This document shows, one piece after another, positions 7,225 through 12,197 of a DNA stretch of 33,410 nt. Positions within the stretch are counted from its first letter, which is position 1; each line of letters starts with the position of its first letter. Source of the DNA: a virus; the IMG/VR virus record IMGVR_UViG_3300042527_000123, positions 1 through 33,410 of that record; one strand, written 5' to 3'. The notes beneath the pieces are model-generated. The model was given only the letters and a program-made list of their open reading frames with translations, ran no database searches and was not told the origin of the DNA. Both the position numbers and the translations under genes were made by a program.

Positions 7225-7598
7225 GACCACCTTCCGAAGTTGAAATGCTTCCTACCATACCATGTGACACCCTTATCGTGACCATCCAACACGGCAACAA
7301 ACGCAGCAGTCTGCACCTCACGAGGCCACTTGTTCATCGGCGTGTCACGCAACACGGCAGCATACTTCCTAGGTTGCGGATGCCACGTCGCCAACCAGTC
7401 CACAATGTGGTAGGTGGTGCCGTCCTTCAACGGTTCATCGAACTGGTACATGCCACGATACTTGCCACTAGGTGACACGGCCTCGGGCCTGCTGTTAGAT
7501 TCCCTCGTCGCCACGCAACGCTCATACTCACGGTACACGGCAGGGATCTCATACTTCGGTATGTCGGTGCTTGGAACCATGAATAGTGCCTCGATCAT
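7218..7598 (-). CDS. Lysozyme/Rpf-like transglycosylase domain protein
   Basis: 126 residues. The segment YERCVATRESNSRPEAVSPS, followed by GKYRGMYQFD, matches the catalytic helix and strand of the resuscitation-promoting-factor/lysozyme superfamily, with E33 as the probable acid. The C-terminal VQTAAFVAVLDGHDKGVTWY fits the last helices of that fold. Such enzymes cut peptidoglycan. C28 and C126 could form a bond. No signal peptide is seen, so export would need a holin or particle delivery. The start is ATG 7598 behind AGGAGAGCAAC. Finding it in the regulatory block and not in a lysis cassette is unusual. Confidence 0.65.
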   Translation of the reverse strand: MIEALFMVPSTDIPKYEIPAVYREYERCVATRESNSRPEAVSPSGKYRGMYQFDEPLKDGTTYHIVDWLATWHPQPRKYAAVLRDTPMNKWPREVQTAAFVAVLDGHDKGVTWYGRKHFNFGRWSC

Positions 7599-7876
7599 GT
7601 TGCTCTCCTAATCCGTCGCACAAGACCCGTAGAGGGGCTAGGTCCAGCGGAAACAATCTCTGTACCTATAGCCTTGCGTGCCTTGTTCTCTGTTTCGTAC
7701 GGGCCGAACACGAACGACCCAAGCCTAGCATCCTGCATGATCACCACCCACTGGTCCCGTTCACTGGTCATCGTGAATGCTGATTCCAGCACGGTCCTGG
7801 CTAGGTCGTCTACGTTCTCCCATTCTCTGTCTAGTAGGTCTACTATCTTTCTGATCTCTGATACTTTAGGCCGCAC
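7595..7876 (-). CDS. Hypothetical protein (93 aa)
   Basis: GTG start at 7876 with a strong ribosome site (TAGGAGGAAAC). The protein is helical at first (VSEIRKIVDLLDREWENVDD), then has a beta segment WVVIMQDARLGSFVFGPYET and ENKARKAIG. The last two are typical of small actinophage proteins that combine a strand-rich core with a GPxxTExxARKAI helix. No function is known. ATGA overlap with the lysozyme-like gene. Confidence 0.6.
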   Translation of the reverse strand: MRPKVSEIRKIVDLLDREWENVDDLARTVLESAFTMTSERDQWVVIMQDARLGSFVFGPYETENKARKAIGTEIVSAGPSPSTGLVRRIRRAT

Positions 7877-7884
7877 GTTTCCTC

Positions 7885-8181
7885 CTACGATGCGCGAGGA
7901 AACATGGAGGGCACCTCACGCACCGTCAAACCAAGACGCCTACGCTCACTCCACCTATGTTTCGGGGTTACACCACCCCAAATACCGAAAGGTTCACGCA
8001 ACCCATACGAATAGCACTCGGCCTGTATCTCACACGACCCGCAGATGCGGCGCACAGTGTGAATCACCTGCTCAGCAACCCTGTCCTCACCCACTGATGG
8101 GAAGAAAGCCTCGGGGTCAGTGCCCACGCAGGAGGCACGCTCCCACGGCACGTCCTCCCACCGCACATCCTCATACCTCAT
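7885..8181 (-). CDS. WhiB-family transcriptional regulator
   Basis: 98 residues with the full WhiB signature. C18, C47, C50 and C56 (ASC, then CGSCEIQAEC) are placed to hold a [4Fe-4S] cluster. The G-I-W-G-G turn is at 66-70, and a basic tail (RWSERRRLGL) for DNA contact follows. WhiB proteins bind region 4 of the principal sigma factor and tune transcription in Actinobacteria; phage copies such as WhiB-TM4 interfere with host WhiB function. This is the strongest marker of an actinobacterial host in the window. The start at ATG 8181 has only a weak ribosome site (GGTG) and overlaps the previous gene by 11 bases, suggesting translational coupling. Confidence 0.92.
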   Translation of the reverse strand: MRYEDVRWEDVPWERASCVGTDPEAFFPSVGEDRVAEQVIHTVRRICGSCEIQAECYSYGLREPFGIWGGVTPKHRWSERRRLGLTVREVPSMFPRAS

Positions 8182-8329
8182 TGTACGGTGGCACCTCCAT
8201 CACTGTGATCTCCTTTATCGCACCGTCAGTGTTCTGTATCAGCCACGTCATGGCCTCACTGTCCGTGTCGAAATGATACAACTCTGGTATCTGATCCGTG
8301 CCGTACACTTTGATCCTAATCAACGTCAT
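8171..8329 (-). CDS. Hypothetical protein (52 aa)
   Basis: It starts at ATG 8329 (MTLIRIKVYGTDQIPELYHF) and overlaps the preceding gene by 14 bases and WhiB by 11. A beta-alpha-beta pattern is likely: strand, DTDSEAMTWLIQNTDGAI helix, then strand EITVMEV. It resembles many small phage proteins with a single alpha/beta unit, but no family was recognised. Confidence 0.5.
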   Translation of the reverse strand: MTLIRIKVYGTDQIPELYHFDTDSEAMTWLIQNTDGAIKEITVMEVPPYNEV

Positions 8330-8534
8330 CACCAAGCCTACGCAACTCAGCCTCCAGTTCACTGATAGCGTCCTCGTCATACCCAAGCAGGCGCACCGCA
8401 ATGTTCGCGTAGTCCTGTGAACCGGCATCAACGTATGGGTATTTGCGTGGGGTGCTGTTCTTGTGGTCACACCACGAGTGGTGCATGACACGGCCAAGTA
8501 ACTGTGCCACGTATGCGTCCTGCTGTTTACTCAT
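8316..8534 (-). CDS. Hypothetical protein (72 aa)
   Basis: The start is ATG 8534, behind an excellent ribosome site (AAGGAG, seven bases away). The N-terminal extension in the same frame crosses the structured RNA region and is excluded. Helical throughout (MSKQQDAYVAQLLGRVM ... AISELEAELRRLGDDVD). It contains H-H-S-W-C-D-H, a possible metal site. It is the first gene after the structured intergenic segment and so may be controlled by it. Confidence 0.6.
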   Translation of the reverse strand: MSKQQDAYVAQLLGRVMHHSWCDHKNSTPRKYPYVDAGSQDYANIAVRLLGYDEDAISELEAELRRLGDDVD

Positions 8535-8699
8535 TCTATTTCTCCTTGTTGTTGTGTTGTTGAAGGTCACGGTGGGGGCGCAGGTACCCCTCGCCACACA
8601 TGATGCTAGAGGCTGCAACCTCTAGCGTGTGGGTCATGGGAGTCCTTACGCATCGCATGAGAACGCTTGACGCCCCCACCATCACCCGTCCAAGTGCCC
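8535..8699 (-). other. Intergenic segment with a candidate structured RNA
   Basis: This 165-base gap is unusually long for the leftward operon. Bases 8571-8580 and 8671-8680 form a perfect 10-bp GC-rich stem. Inside it are a 14-bp hairpin with a 5-base bulge (8594-8599/8627-8632 and 8605-8612/8619-8626, loop 8613-8618) and a 5-bp hairpin (8634-8638/8656-8660). Together these make a three-way junction. It is read as the 5' leader of the gene starting at 8534. Confidence 0.45.
8571..8680 (-). ncRNA. Candidate three-way-junction RNA or cis-regulatory leader
   Basis: The closing stem GGTGGGGGCG/CGCCCCCACC is perfect over 10 bp. The two internal helices described for this gap fit without overlap, leaving short joining strands of 13, 1 and 10 bases. 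It is not a tRNA: the length is 110, and no T-arm or CCA-type end is seen. It lies directly upstream of a well-spaced AAGGAG/ATG, a position usual for riboswitch-like leaders. The orientation is assumed from the surrounding leftward genes. Confidence 0.4.
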
Positions 8700-8711
8700 T
8701 CAAACTTGGAC
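8688..8711. repeat. Inverted repeat GTCCAAGT-N8-ACTTGGAC
   Basis: A perfect 8-bp inverted repeat with an 8-base centre that straddles the stop codon of the small zinc gene (stop at 8700-8702). It lies only eight bases from the three-way-junction candidate. It has no U-tract on either strand, so it is a poor intrinsic terminator. A dimeric-protein operator or an RNA processing hairpin are alternatives. Confidence 0.4.
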
Positions 8712-8837
8712 TATCGGTAAAGTCTTTTCATTTTTTTCTGTTCCGTTGAGGTGGCATGACACGCACGCTACCGTAGTTGTGTCTGTCAGTATTGTCTCGC
8801 AGTGAACACACTGCATGTTACCAAGGTACTCACCCAT
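8700..8837 (-). CDS. Small zinc-ribbon protein (45 aa)
   Basis: It starts at ATG 8837, one base after the upstream stop. It has a classic pair of knuckles, MQCVHCETIL and ACVSCHLNG (C10, C13, C25, C28), typical of a minimal zinc ribbon. The C-terminal part is polar (TEKNEKTLPIVQV). The spacing and cysteine pairs leave little doubt that it is coding, although it is very short. Probable role: nucleic-acid or protein binding. Confidence 0.65.
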   Translation of the reverse strand: MGEYLGNMQCVHCETILTDTTTVACVSCHLNGTEKNEKTLPIVQV

Positions 8838-8838
8838 G

Positions 8839-9252
8839 CTATCCACTCAGCCTCTCGTCAAGTTCGTGAAACATTTTCGTGTACTTCTGTATATCATTCC
8901 TCAGCCTCAAAGTTTCCAACACCATTTCATCACGGGTCAAAGTGAACCGATCCATCGTGGATATGTTTTCCTCCAGGCTTTTCACCTTCTGCTTCGCCTT
9001 CTCCATCTCAGCATAGCAGCGAGCCCTGTCATCAAGTATCTTTCTGCGCTGCTCCTGCTCCCAGCGAAGCCTACTGATCCTTCTTTCCCAGTCAGCATGC
9101 GCGATACCAGCAGGACTTTGCTCCCAATGTCTAGCCCTATGACTCCTGCCCTCCTTCGCTAGTTGGGCCGTGGAGTCTGTGCTAAATGTCCAGTCACACT
9201 TCTTGCATTCGACCGTGTACTTCAGTAGGCCGGGTATTGTTTTCACTATCAT
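8839..9252 (-). CDS. Zinc-finger plus coiled-coil protein (137 aa)
   Basis: ATG start at 9252 behind GGAG. Residues about 12-45 hold a possible C2H2-like site: YTVECKKCDWTFSTDS, then GRSHRARH. The C-terminal two thirds are a long charged helix (WERRISRLRWEQEQRRKILD ... EMEKAKQKVKSLEENIST ... LRLRNDIQKYTKMFHELDER), a likely coiled coil for dimerisation. A zinc finger joined to a coiled coil suggests a DNA- or RNA-binding dimer. No named family. Confidence 0.6.
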   Translation of the reverse strand: MIVKTIPGLLKYTVECKKCDWTFSTDSTAQLAKEGRSHRARHWEQSPAGIAHADWERRISRLRWEQEQRRKILDDRARCYAEMEKAKQKVKSLEENISTMDRFTLTRDEMVLETLRLRNDIQKYTKMFHELDERLSG

Positions 9253-9255
9253 CTG

Positions 9256-9408
9256 TCACCACTCCAATCGTTTCTCTATCTGACCCTGTAACTCTGCAAT
9301 ATCGTACACGGAGAACGGTGCCCCGGCACCACGAACAAGCATCCAATCTAATGCTTCTTCGATGATGCTTAGTTGCTTGTCGGTGAATACGAACGTGAAC
9401 GGCATCAT
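9256..9408 (-). CDS. Hypothetical protein (50 aa)
   Basis: Two in-frame ATGs (9408 and 9405) follow GAGGTG. The first forms an ATGA overlap with the upstream stop. Sequence MMPFTFVFTDKQLSIIEEAL, then DWMLVRGAGAPFSVYDIAEL. This is a short strand followed by two helices of the kind seen in small phage HTH-like or regulatory peptides. No family was recognised. It ends three bases before the next ATG. Confidence 0.55.
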   Translation of the reverse strand: MMPFTFVFTDKQLSIIEEALDWMLVRGAGAPFSVYDIAELQGQIEKRLEW

Positions 9409-9551
9409 CGCACCTCATATTTGTCAAGCATTTCCACCAACCCCCAGAGAATACTATCTTGGTCAGCAAATAGTTTGTCCACCAATGCTTCTCTCTGCGC
9501 GTCCAACATTTTTACATCAACGTTGTCGAACGTGATTGTTTTATTACTCAT
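9405..9551 (-). CDS. Hypothetical protein (48 aa)
   Basis: It starts at ATG 9551 with GGGAGAAACA upstream. Sequence MSNKTITFDNVDVKMLDAQR, then a helix EALVDKLFADQDSILWGLVEM. Strand-then-helix, acidic. It is coupled to the following gene, whose ATG overlaps its stop. It is of similar size and layout to that neighbour, so an ancient tandem duplication is possible, though identity is low. Confidence 0.55.
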   Translation of the reverse strand: MSNKTITFDNVDVKMLDAQREALVDKLFADQDSILWGLVEMLDKYEVR

Positions 9552-9560
9552 TGTTTCTCC

Positions 9561-9695
9561 CTATCTGTTTCTCTTATGGATGCTACCGAAAGTCTGCTCG
9601 AAAGCGTTGATGTAGTTCAGCATGGCCTGACGCACATCCACCACGCCGCAGTCCTCGCAGTACGTGTCGTCAGTCCAACAAATATGGTCAATCAT
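9561..9695 (-). CDS. Small protein with Cys pair (44 aa)
   Basis: The start is ATG 9695, preceded by the purine-rich leader CAGAGAGAGGATAGATAGA. It begins MIDHICWTDDTYCEDCGVVD and continues with the helix RQAMLNYINAFEQTFGS and a basic tail. C6 and the YCEDC knuckle could bind metal, possibly as a dimer. No family was recognised. Confidence 0.5.
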   Translation of the reverse strand: MIDHICWTDDTYCEDCGVVDVRQAMLNYINAFEQTFGSIHKRNR

Positions 9696-9714
9696 TCTAT
9701 CTATCCTCTCTCTG

Positions 9715-9810
9715 TTAGATCGTGCCGATACTCTCAATGTAGCAGATACCAATGAACACAACAAGCACAAGCATAGTCACCACGAACTTTCCACGATCAG
9801 TCAGTCTCAT
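9715..9810 (-). CDS. Single-helix membrane micro-protein (31 aa)
   Basis: MRLTDRGKFVVTMLVLVVFI then GICYIESIGTI. A short basic start is followed by a clear transmembrane helix. GGAGG lies eight bases upstream, and the ATG overlaps the preceding stop (ATGA). These two signals support translation. The function is unknown. Confidence 0.5.
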   Translation of the reverse strand: MRLTDRGKFVVTMLVLVVFIGICYIESIGTI

Positions 9811-9974
9811 GCCCATCCCCTCCATTCCTTTATCGTGTCGTACTTTTCCTCGGGTTCGTCAGCGTACACGTTCCACGCCACTACCCCGTCACCATGACAC
9901 AATGTGCAAGCGTCGTCGTACTGTCGCATGTGTCTGCATCGTGGGCAGTCCTTCGTCGGACTCTCAGGCCACAT
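9807..9974 (-). CDS. Zinc-ribbon protein, DnaJ-like knuckles (55 aa)
   Basis: ATG start at 9974 overlapping the previous stop (TGATG). It has two knuckles, DCPRCRHMRQYDDACTLCHG (C10, C13, C23, C26), with the second in the C-x2-C-x-G-x-G form of DnaJ-type zinc centres. The C-terminus is acidic/aromatic (ADEPEEKYDTIKEWRGWA). Probably a small protein- or nucleic-acid-binding module. It was identified from the reverse strand, where it is otherwise easy to miss. Confidence 0.6.
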   Translation of the reverse strand: MWPESPTKDCPRCRHMRQYDDACTLCHGDGVVAWNVYADEPEEKYDTIKEWRGWA

Positions 9975-10153
9975 CACGCACCATCCTTCCCAATATCGTA
10001 GGGTTCCACGCTCACCACGCTACGACGTGGCGCCAGTTCGATCATGCAGGCTTGCGTCACGGCGTCATCCTCCGTAGCAGCATTGACGATGATGCGGGGA
10101 TAGGTGCCACTGTCACGGTGATGCAACGTCACACGCCACCATGTGTCAGTCAT
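9974..10153 (-). CDS. Hypothetical protein (59 aa)
   Basis: It most likely starts at ATG 10153 (MTDTWWRVTLHHRDSG), five bases after GGTGA. GTG 10162 would give a GTGA overlap with the upstream gene and is a fair alternative. The pattern is strand, strand, helix (TEDDAVTQACMIEL), strand (RRSVVSVEPYD), a single alpha/beta unit common in small actinophage proteins. No function is known. Confidence 0.5.
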   Translation of the reverse strand: MTDTWWRVTLHHRDSGTYPRIIVNAATEDDAVTQACMIELAPRRSVVSVEPYDIGKDGA

Positions 10154-10158
10154 TGCCG

Positions 10159-10416
10159 TCACCACGTAACCGATGCCACGTAGCCAAGGTCAATAGCCCA
10201 GCCATGGACCCACGTATCCCGCACCACGTTACCGTTGAACGTCACCACGGCAACCGATGGGACAGTCCCATCCTTACGTCGTGCCGCGATAATCGGCGCG
10301 TCTAGTTCCACCGTAGCGTTAGCGTGGCTTTCATCCAATCGCAGCATGAGACGATTTACGTTGCCCCATCCAATGCCGTCCCAATCAACTAGGGTCACCG
10401 ATCGCTTACCGTCCAT
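10159..10416 (-). CDS. Hypothetical protein (85 aa)
   Basis: It starts at ATG 10416, six bases after AAAGGG. The GTG three bases earlier is less well placed. The protein is beta-rich (SVTLVDWDGIGWGNVNRLML, SVAVVTFNGNVVRDTWVHGW) with many valines and few charges in its C-terminal half. No motif was recognised. Its leader holds the shared element CAGACAGAG and a small hairpin. Confidence 0.5.
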   Translation of the reverse strand: MDGKRSVTLVDWDGIGWGNVNRLMLRLDESHANATVELDAPIIAARRKDGTVPSVAVVTFNGNVVRDTWVHGWAIDLGYVASVTW

Positions 10417-10508
10417 CACTTACCCTTTCACTCTGTCTGTCTCACACCTACCCTAGGTGCATGGCGGCCAGCGTACCATGACGGCACGCTAGTCACCATG
10501 AAACTAGG
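10417..10508 (-). promoter_or_regulatory. Intergenic cassette A: hairpin plus CAGACAGAG leader
   Basis: In this 92-base gap, reading leftward, an imperfect hairpin (arms near 10466-10473 and 10483-10490, AGCGT/ACGCT plus two GC pairs) follows the upstream stop. Then comes a short CACCT/AGGTG inverted repeat, then GAGACAGACAGAGTGAAAGGG just before the ATG. Three further gaps share this order. Confidence 0.4.
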
Positions 10509-10673
10509 CTAGCCGCACACGTCGGGACTAATCCCACGTACCACGTAACCTAGCGACCGGAGCGTATCGGCGTGCACTTCGGCCTCCACCCTAGTCATAT
10601 TCCTGACGGGTGGCATTTCCCGAATATTGCCGTCACGTCGTACCGAATAGCACACTTTCCACACGTCAAACAT
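10509..10673 (-). CDS. Hypothetical protein (54 aa)
   Basis: ATG 10673 is preferred because AGGG lies six bases upstream. ATG 10679 gives two more residues and an ATGA overlap with the zinc-finger gene before it. Sequence MFDVWKVCYSVRRDGNIREM, then a helix TRVEAEVHADTLRSLGYVVR. This strand-strand-helix-strand pattern is like other tiny proteins of the block. No family was recognised. Confidence 0.5.
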   Translation of the reverse strand: MFDVWKVCYSVRRDGNIREMPPVRNMTRVEAEVHADTLRSLGYVVRGISPDVCG

Positions 10674-10675
10674 AA

Positions 10676-10771
10676 TCATCCCTCGCAATCGTGACCATGC
10701 GCCCATTCCTGAGCGTCATTATCGGACAGTAGGTCGAACACTCTCCCGCACTCTACACATGTAGCATTCAT
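10676..10771 (-). CDS. Minimal zinc-finger protein (31 aa)
   Basis: MNATCVECGRVFDLLSDNDA, then QEWAHGHDCEG. C5, C8, H25 or H27 and C29 make a single CxxC-x(16-18)-H-x-H-x-C zinc finger. It starts at ATG 10771 with AAGG seven bases upstream and ends in an ATGA overlap with the next gene. The metal-ligand spacing argues strongly that this very short frame is real. Confidence 0.6.
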   Translation of the reverse strand: MNATCVECGRVFDLLSDNDAQEWAHGHDCEG

Positions 10772-10857
10772 GCCGCTACCTTCTCTCTGTCTGTTGCATC
10801 CCTACTGTAGGGACGTAGGGACACCATAGCGGACTATGGTGCCCCGACGCGCCGACA
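10772..10857 (-). promoter_or_regulatory. Intergenic cassette B: hairpin plus CAGACAGAGAG leader
   Basis: This 86-base gap contains a perfect hairpin CACCATAG-N4-CTATGGTG (10822-10841) and a second inverted repeat TCCCTAC/GTAGGGA (10799-10813). The leader CAACAGACAGAGAGAAGG comes just before the start at 10771. No U-tract follows either hairpin. Confidence 0.45.
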
Positions 10858-11100
10858 CTAGGCCACAATCACGGAATACACACTCCCCCTACCCGACTCC
10901 GTAGGGCACACATGCTCCACACTCTCGACAGTCTGCCCCCATCCCTCCATAGCCTCACGTACGGCACTCTCGTGGGCACTACGTGCCGCATAATCGTAGG
11001 ACACGATACGGGAGTCATTCCCCCACGTCACGCGGATACGGGACCCGCGCCGATCCGTCGGGCGAATGAATCGGGTCCACACTCCGTATGTCTGAGCCAT
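10858..11100 (-). CDS. Hypothetical protein (80 aa)
   Basis: ATG 11100 is preceded by CAGAGAGAGGACAGACA, which includes the ribosome site. The protein starts MAQTYGVWTRFIRPTDRRGS and has strands (RIRVTWGNDSRIVSYDY), a helix (AHESAVREAMEGWG), then SVEHVCPTESGRGSVYSVIV. It looks like a small alpha/beta fold. No catalytic motif and no known family. Confidence 0.55.
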   Translation of the reverse strand: MAQTYGVWTRFIRPTDRRGSRIRVTWGNDSRIVSYDYAARSAHESAVREAMEGWGQTVESVEHVCPTESGRGSVYSVIVA

Positions 11101-11181
11101 TGTCTGTCCTCTCTCTGTCGGTTAGGGCTAGGCACCCCGCCCCGTGCCGGGAGCATACACCCCCGGCACGAGACTAGTCAC
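11101..11181 (-). promoter_or_regulatory. Intergenic cassette C: strong GC hairpin plus CAGAGAGAG leader
   Basis: This 81-base gap has a perfect 9-bp stem CGTGCCGGG/CCCGGCACG (11143-11151 and 11162-11170, loop of 10). It lies 11 bases after the upstream stop. The purine-rich leader CGACAGAGAGAGGACAGACA follows, up to the start at 11100. This is the most stable hairpin of the series. Confidence 0.45.
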
Positions 11182-11364
11182 CTAGAGATCCCATTCACTC
11201 ACCGGAGCACTAAACCACTCCGTCCACTCCTGCACGGACATCAGTGGGATGTCGTAGCCCTCGCAAAGTTCGGGACCATCCACCCTAGTGTGGCGCATGG
11301 CTAGAGCCCCTACCCGTTGCGCTAGGTGCTTCCCACACGCTCCGCACACTCCTGACTCACTCAT
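11182..11364 (-). CDS. Small zinc-finger protein (60 aa)
   Basis: It starts at ATG 11364 behind GGGAGACAGACAG. C7-x2-C10 (VCGACGKHL) with later H24 and C33 (MRHTRVDGPELCEGYD) gives a C-C-H-C zinc site common in actinophage micro-proteins. The C-terminus is Trp-rich and acidic (SVQEWTEWFSAPVSEWDL). No function is known. The same-frame extension upstream of the ATG was rejected for lack of a ribosome site. Confidence 0.6.
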   Translation of the reverse strand: MSESGVCGACGKHLAQRVGALAMRHTRVDGPELCEGYDIPLMSVQEWTEWFSAPVSEWDL

Positions 11365-11459
11365 CTGTCTGTCTCCCATCCGTGGACAGTCTGCCCACAC
11401 GAAACCCCTAGGAACGAAACCTAGGCCCTAGGGGGATCGAATAGTCACCTGTCACCTGT
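11365..11459 (-). promoter_or_regulatory. Intergenic cassette D: CTAG-rich hairpins plus GACAGACAG leader
   Basis: This 95-base gap holds CCCCTAG/CTAGGGG arms (11405-11411 and 11428-11434) with nested CCTAGG palindromes. A second short inverted repeat is GGACAGTCTGCCC (11382-11394 approximately). The leader GGGAGACAGACAG abuts the start at 11364. Confidence 0.4.
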
Positions 11460-11690
11460 CTATCTCACACGCGCCCATGTGTAGCGTCCGTCAGTCTGGC
11501 AGTACACGTCGCACTCTCCGTGTTGCAGGTGATCGGGGACGGGCATTACACCCGCGCCAGCGCATACCCTCGCGCCGCATCTCTCCCACACACACGGAGG
11601 ACCTATCTCCGCTAGCCCCTGTTTAGATAGCACGCGCCTAGGGCGCGTGGGTGGTGGATCGGCTGGGGACCCCTTCGTGACGTGAGCCAC
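11460..11690 (-). CDS. Cys-rich small protein (76 aa), first gene of the leftward block
   Basis: It probably starts at GTG 11690 (MAHVTKGSPADPPPTRPRR); no strong ribosome site is seen. The C-terminal part has C33, C38, C43 and later GECDVYCQTDGR, which could bind zinc. The 5' half is proline/arginine-rich. A hairpin (CACGCGCC/GGCGCGTG, about 11630-11648) lies inside the gene. As the promoter-proximal leftward gene it may be the earliest made. Its coding status is less sure than that of its neighbours. Confidence 0.45.
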   Translation of the reverse strand: MAHVTKGSPADPPPTRPRRVLSKQGLAEIGPPCVWERCGARVCAGAGVMPVPDHLQHGECDVYCQTDGRYTWARVR

Positions 11691-11728
11691 GCGCGAGTGC
11701 CATGCCTAGCACCGAACTACAGACACGA

Positions 11729-11758
11729 AGATACGGCACGACGCAGGGCACCCGTCAA
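11729..11758 (-). promoter_or_regulatory. Candidate leftward promoter
   Basis: Read on the minus strand, TTGACG (11753-11758) lies 18 bases before GTATCT (11729-11734). This resembles a sigma-70/sigA -35 and a weaker -10. Transcription would begin near 11720, about 30 bases before the first leftward start. The DnaA-box cluster sits directly upstream of it. The prediction is by eye only. Confidence 0.35.
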
Positions 11759-11787
11759 TAGATATTCATGTGACGTCCACCACACCC

Positions 11788-11831
11788 ATATCCACAACAA
11801 TATCCACAACCTGTGGATAACCTGTGGACAA
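11788..11831. other. Cluster of four DnaA-box-like 9-mers (candidate origin)
   Basis: ATATCCACA at 11788 and 11800 read on the + strand. TGTGGATAA (11812) is the reverse complement of the perfect DnaA box TTATCCACA. TGTGGACAA (11823) is the reverse complement of TTGTCCACA. The start spacing is 12, 12 and 11 bases, about one helical turn, with two boxes in each orientation. AT-rich sequence follows within 200 bases. Confidence 0.55.
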
Positions 11832-12020
11832 CTCGGGTCTAGTCTGCCGACGCCTTATTCCCTCCATATCCTACTAGGTTGGTGGGGAATACGGCATACC
11901 CTGGGGGGTGTCGGGTCCTGTATTGCCTATATTCCCTAGTTGTTGGGTAGGGTATGGGATAGTTGAGCGTTCAACTACCCAATCTTGACCCCGGGTTTTT
12001 AGCAACCGGCCACCCACATG

Positions 12021-12197
12021 TATATATATAAGGGGGTTTTGGTTGTGCGTGATATTGTTGTTTTGACTGTATAGTTGTGGTTGAGGTTTGTCCTATTTTA
12101 CCCTGGTTTGGTAGTATTCTTTTGTAACGATTTGGTTAAGTTTCTGATTTTGGTGTCCGAAAAACCGGAAAAAACGAGGATATATATATAGGGGGTT
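12021..12197. repeat. Duplicated element TATATATATA-GGGGGTT
   Basis: The element occurs at 12021-12038 (with one extra A before the G run) and at 12181-12197, 160 bases apart. The second copy's G run is the left arm of a stem-loop. Alternating TA tracts melt easily, so they could serve as unwinding elements or promoter -10 regions. Confidence 0.55.

Noticed and set aside
6514-7281. 255-codon rightward frame across the leftward block
   Set aside because: It lies opposite four overlapping leftward genes with zinc motifs and ribosome sites. It is a shadow.
8571-8680. tRNA or tmRNA-like reading of the 10-bp closing stem
   Set aside because: No T-loop, no CCA end, and the inner hairpin geometry is wrong for tRNA; it is far too short for tmRNA.
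8536-8682. 48-codon leftward open frame crossing the structured intergenic segment
   Set aside because: Poor ribosome site, protein without pattern, and its length coincides with the paired RNA arms, which explain the sequence better. It is not fully excluded.
12090-12120. Rightward promoter TTGTCC-N18-TAGTAT
   Set aside because: Both hexamers match the consensus at only four of six positions in an AT-rich stretch; too weak to list as a feature.
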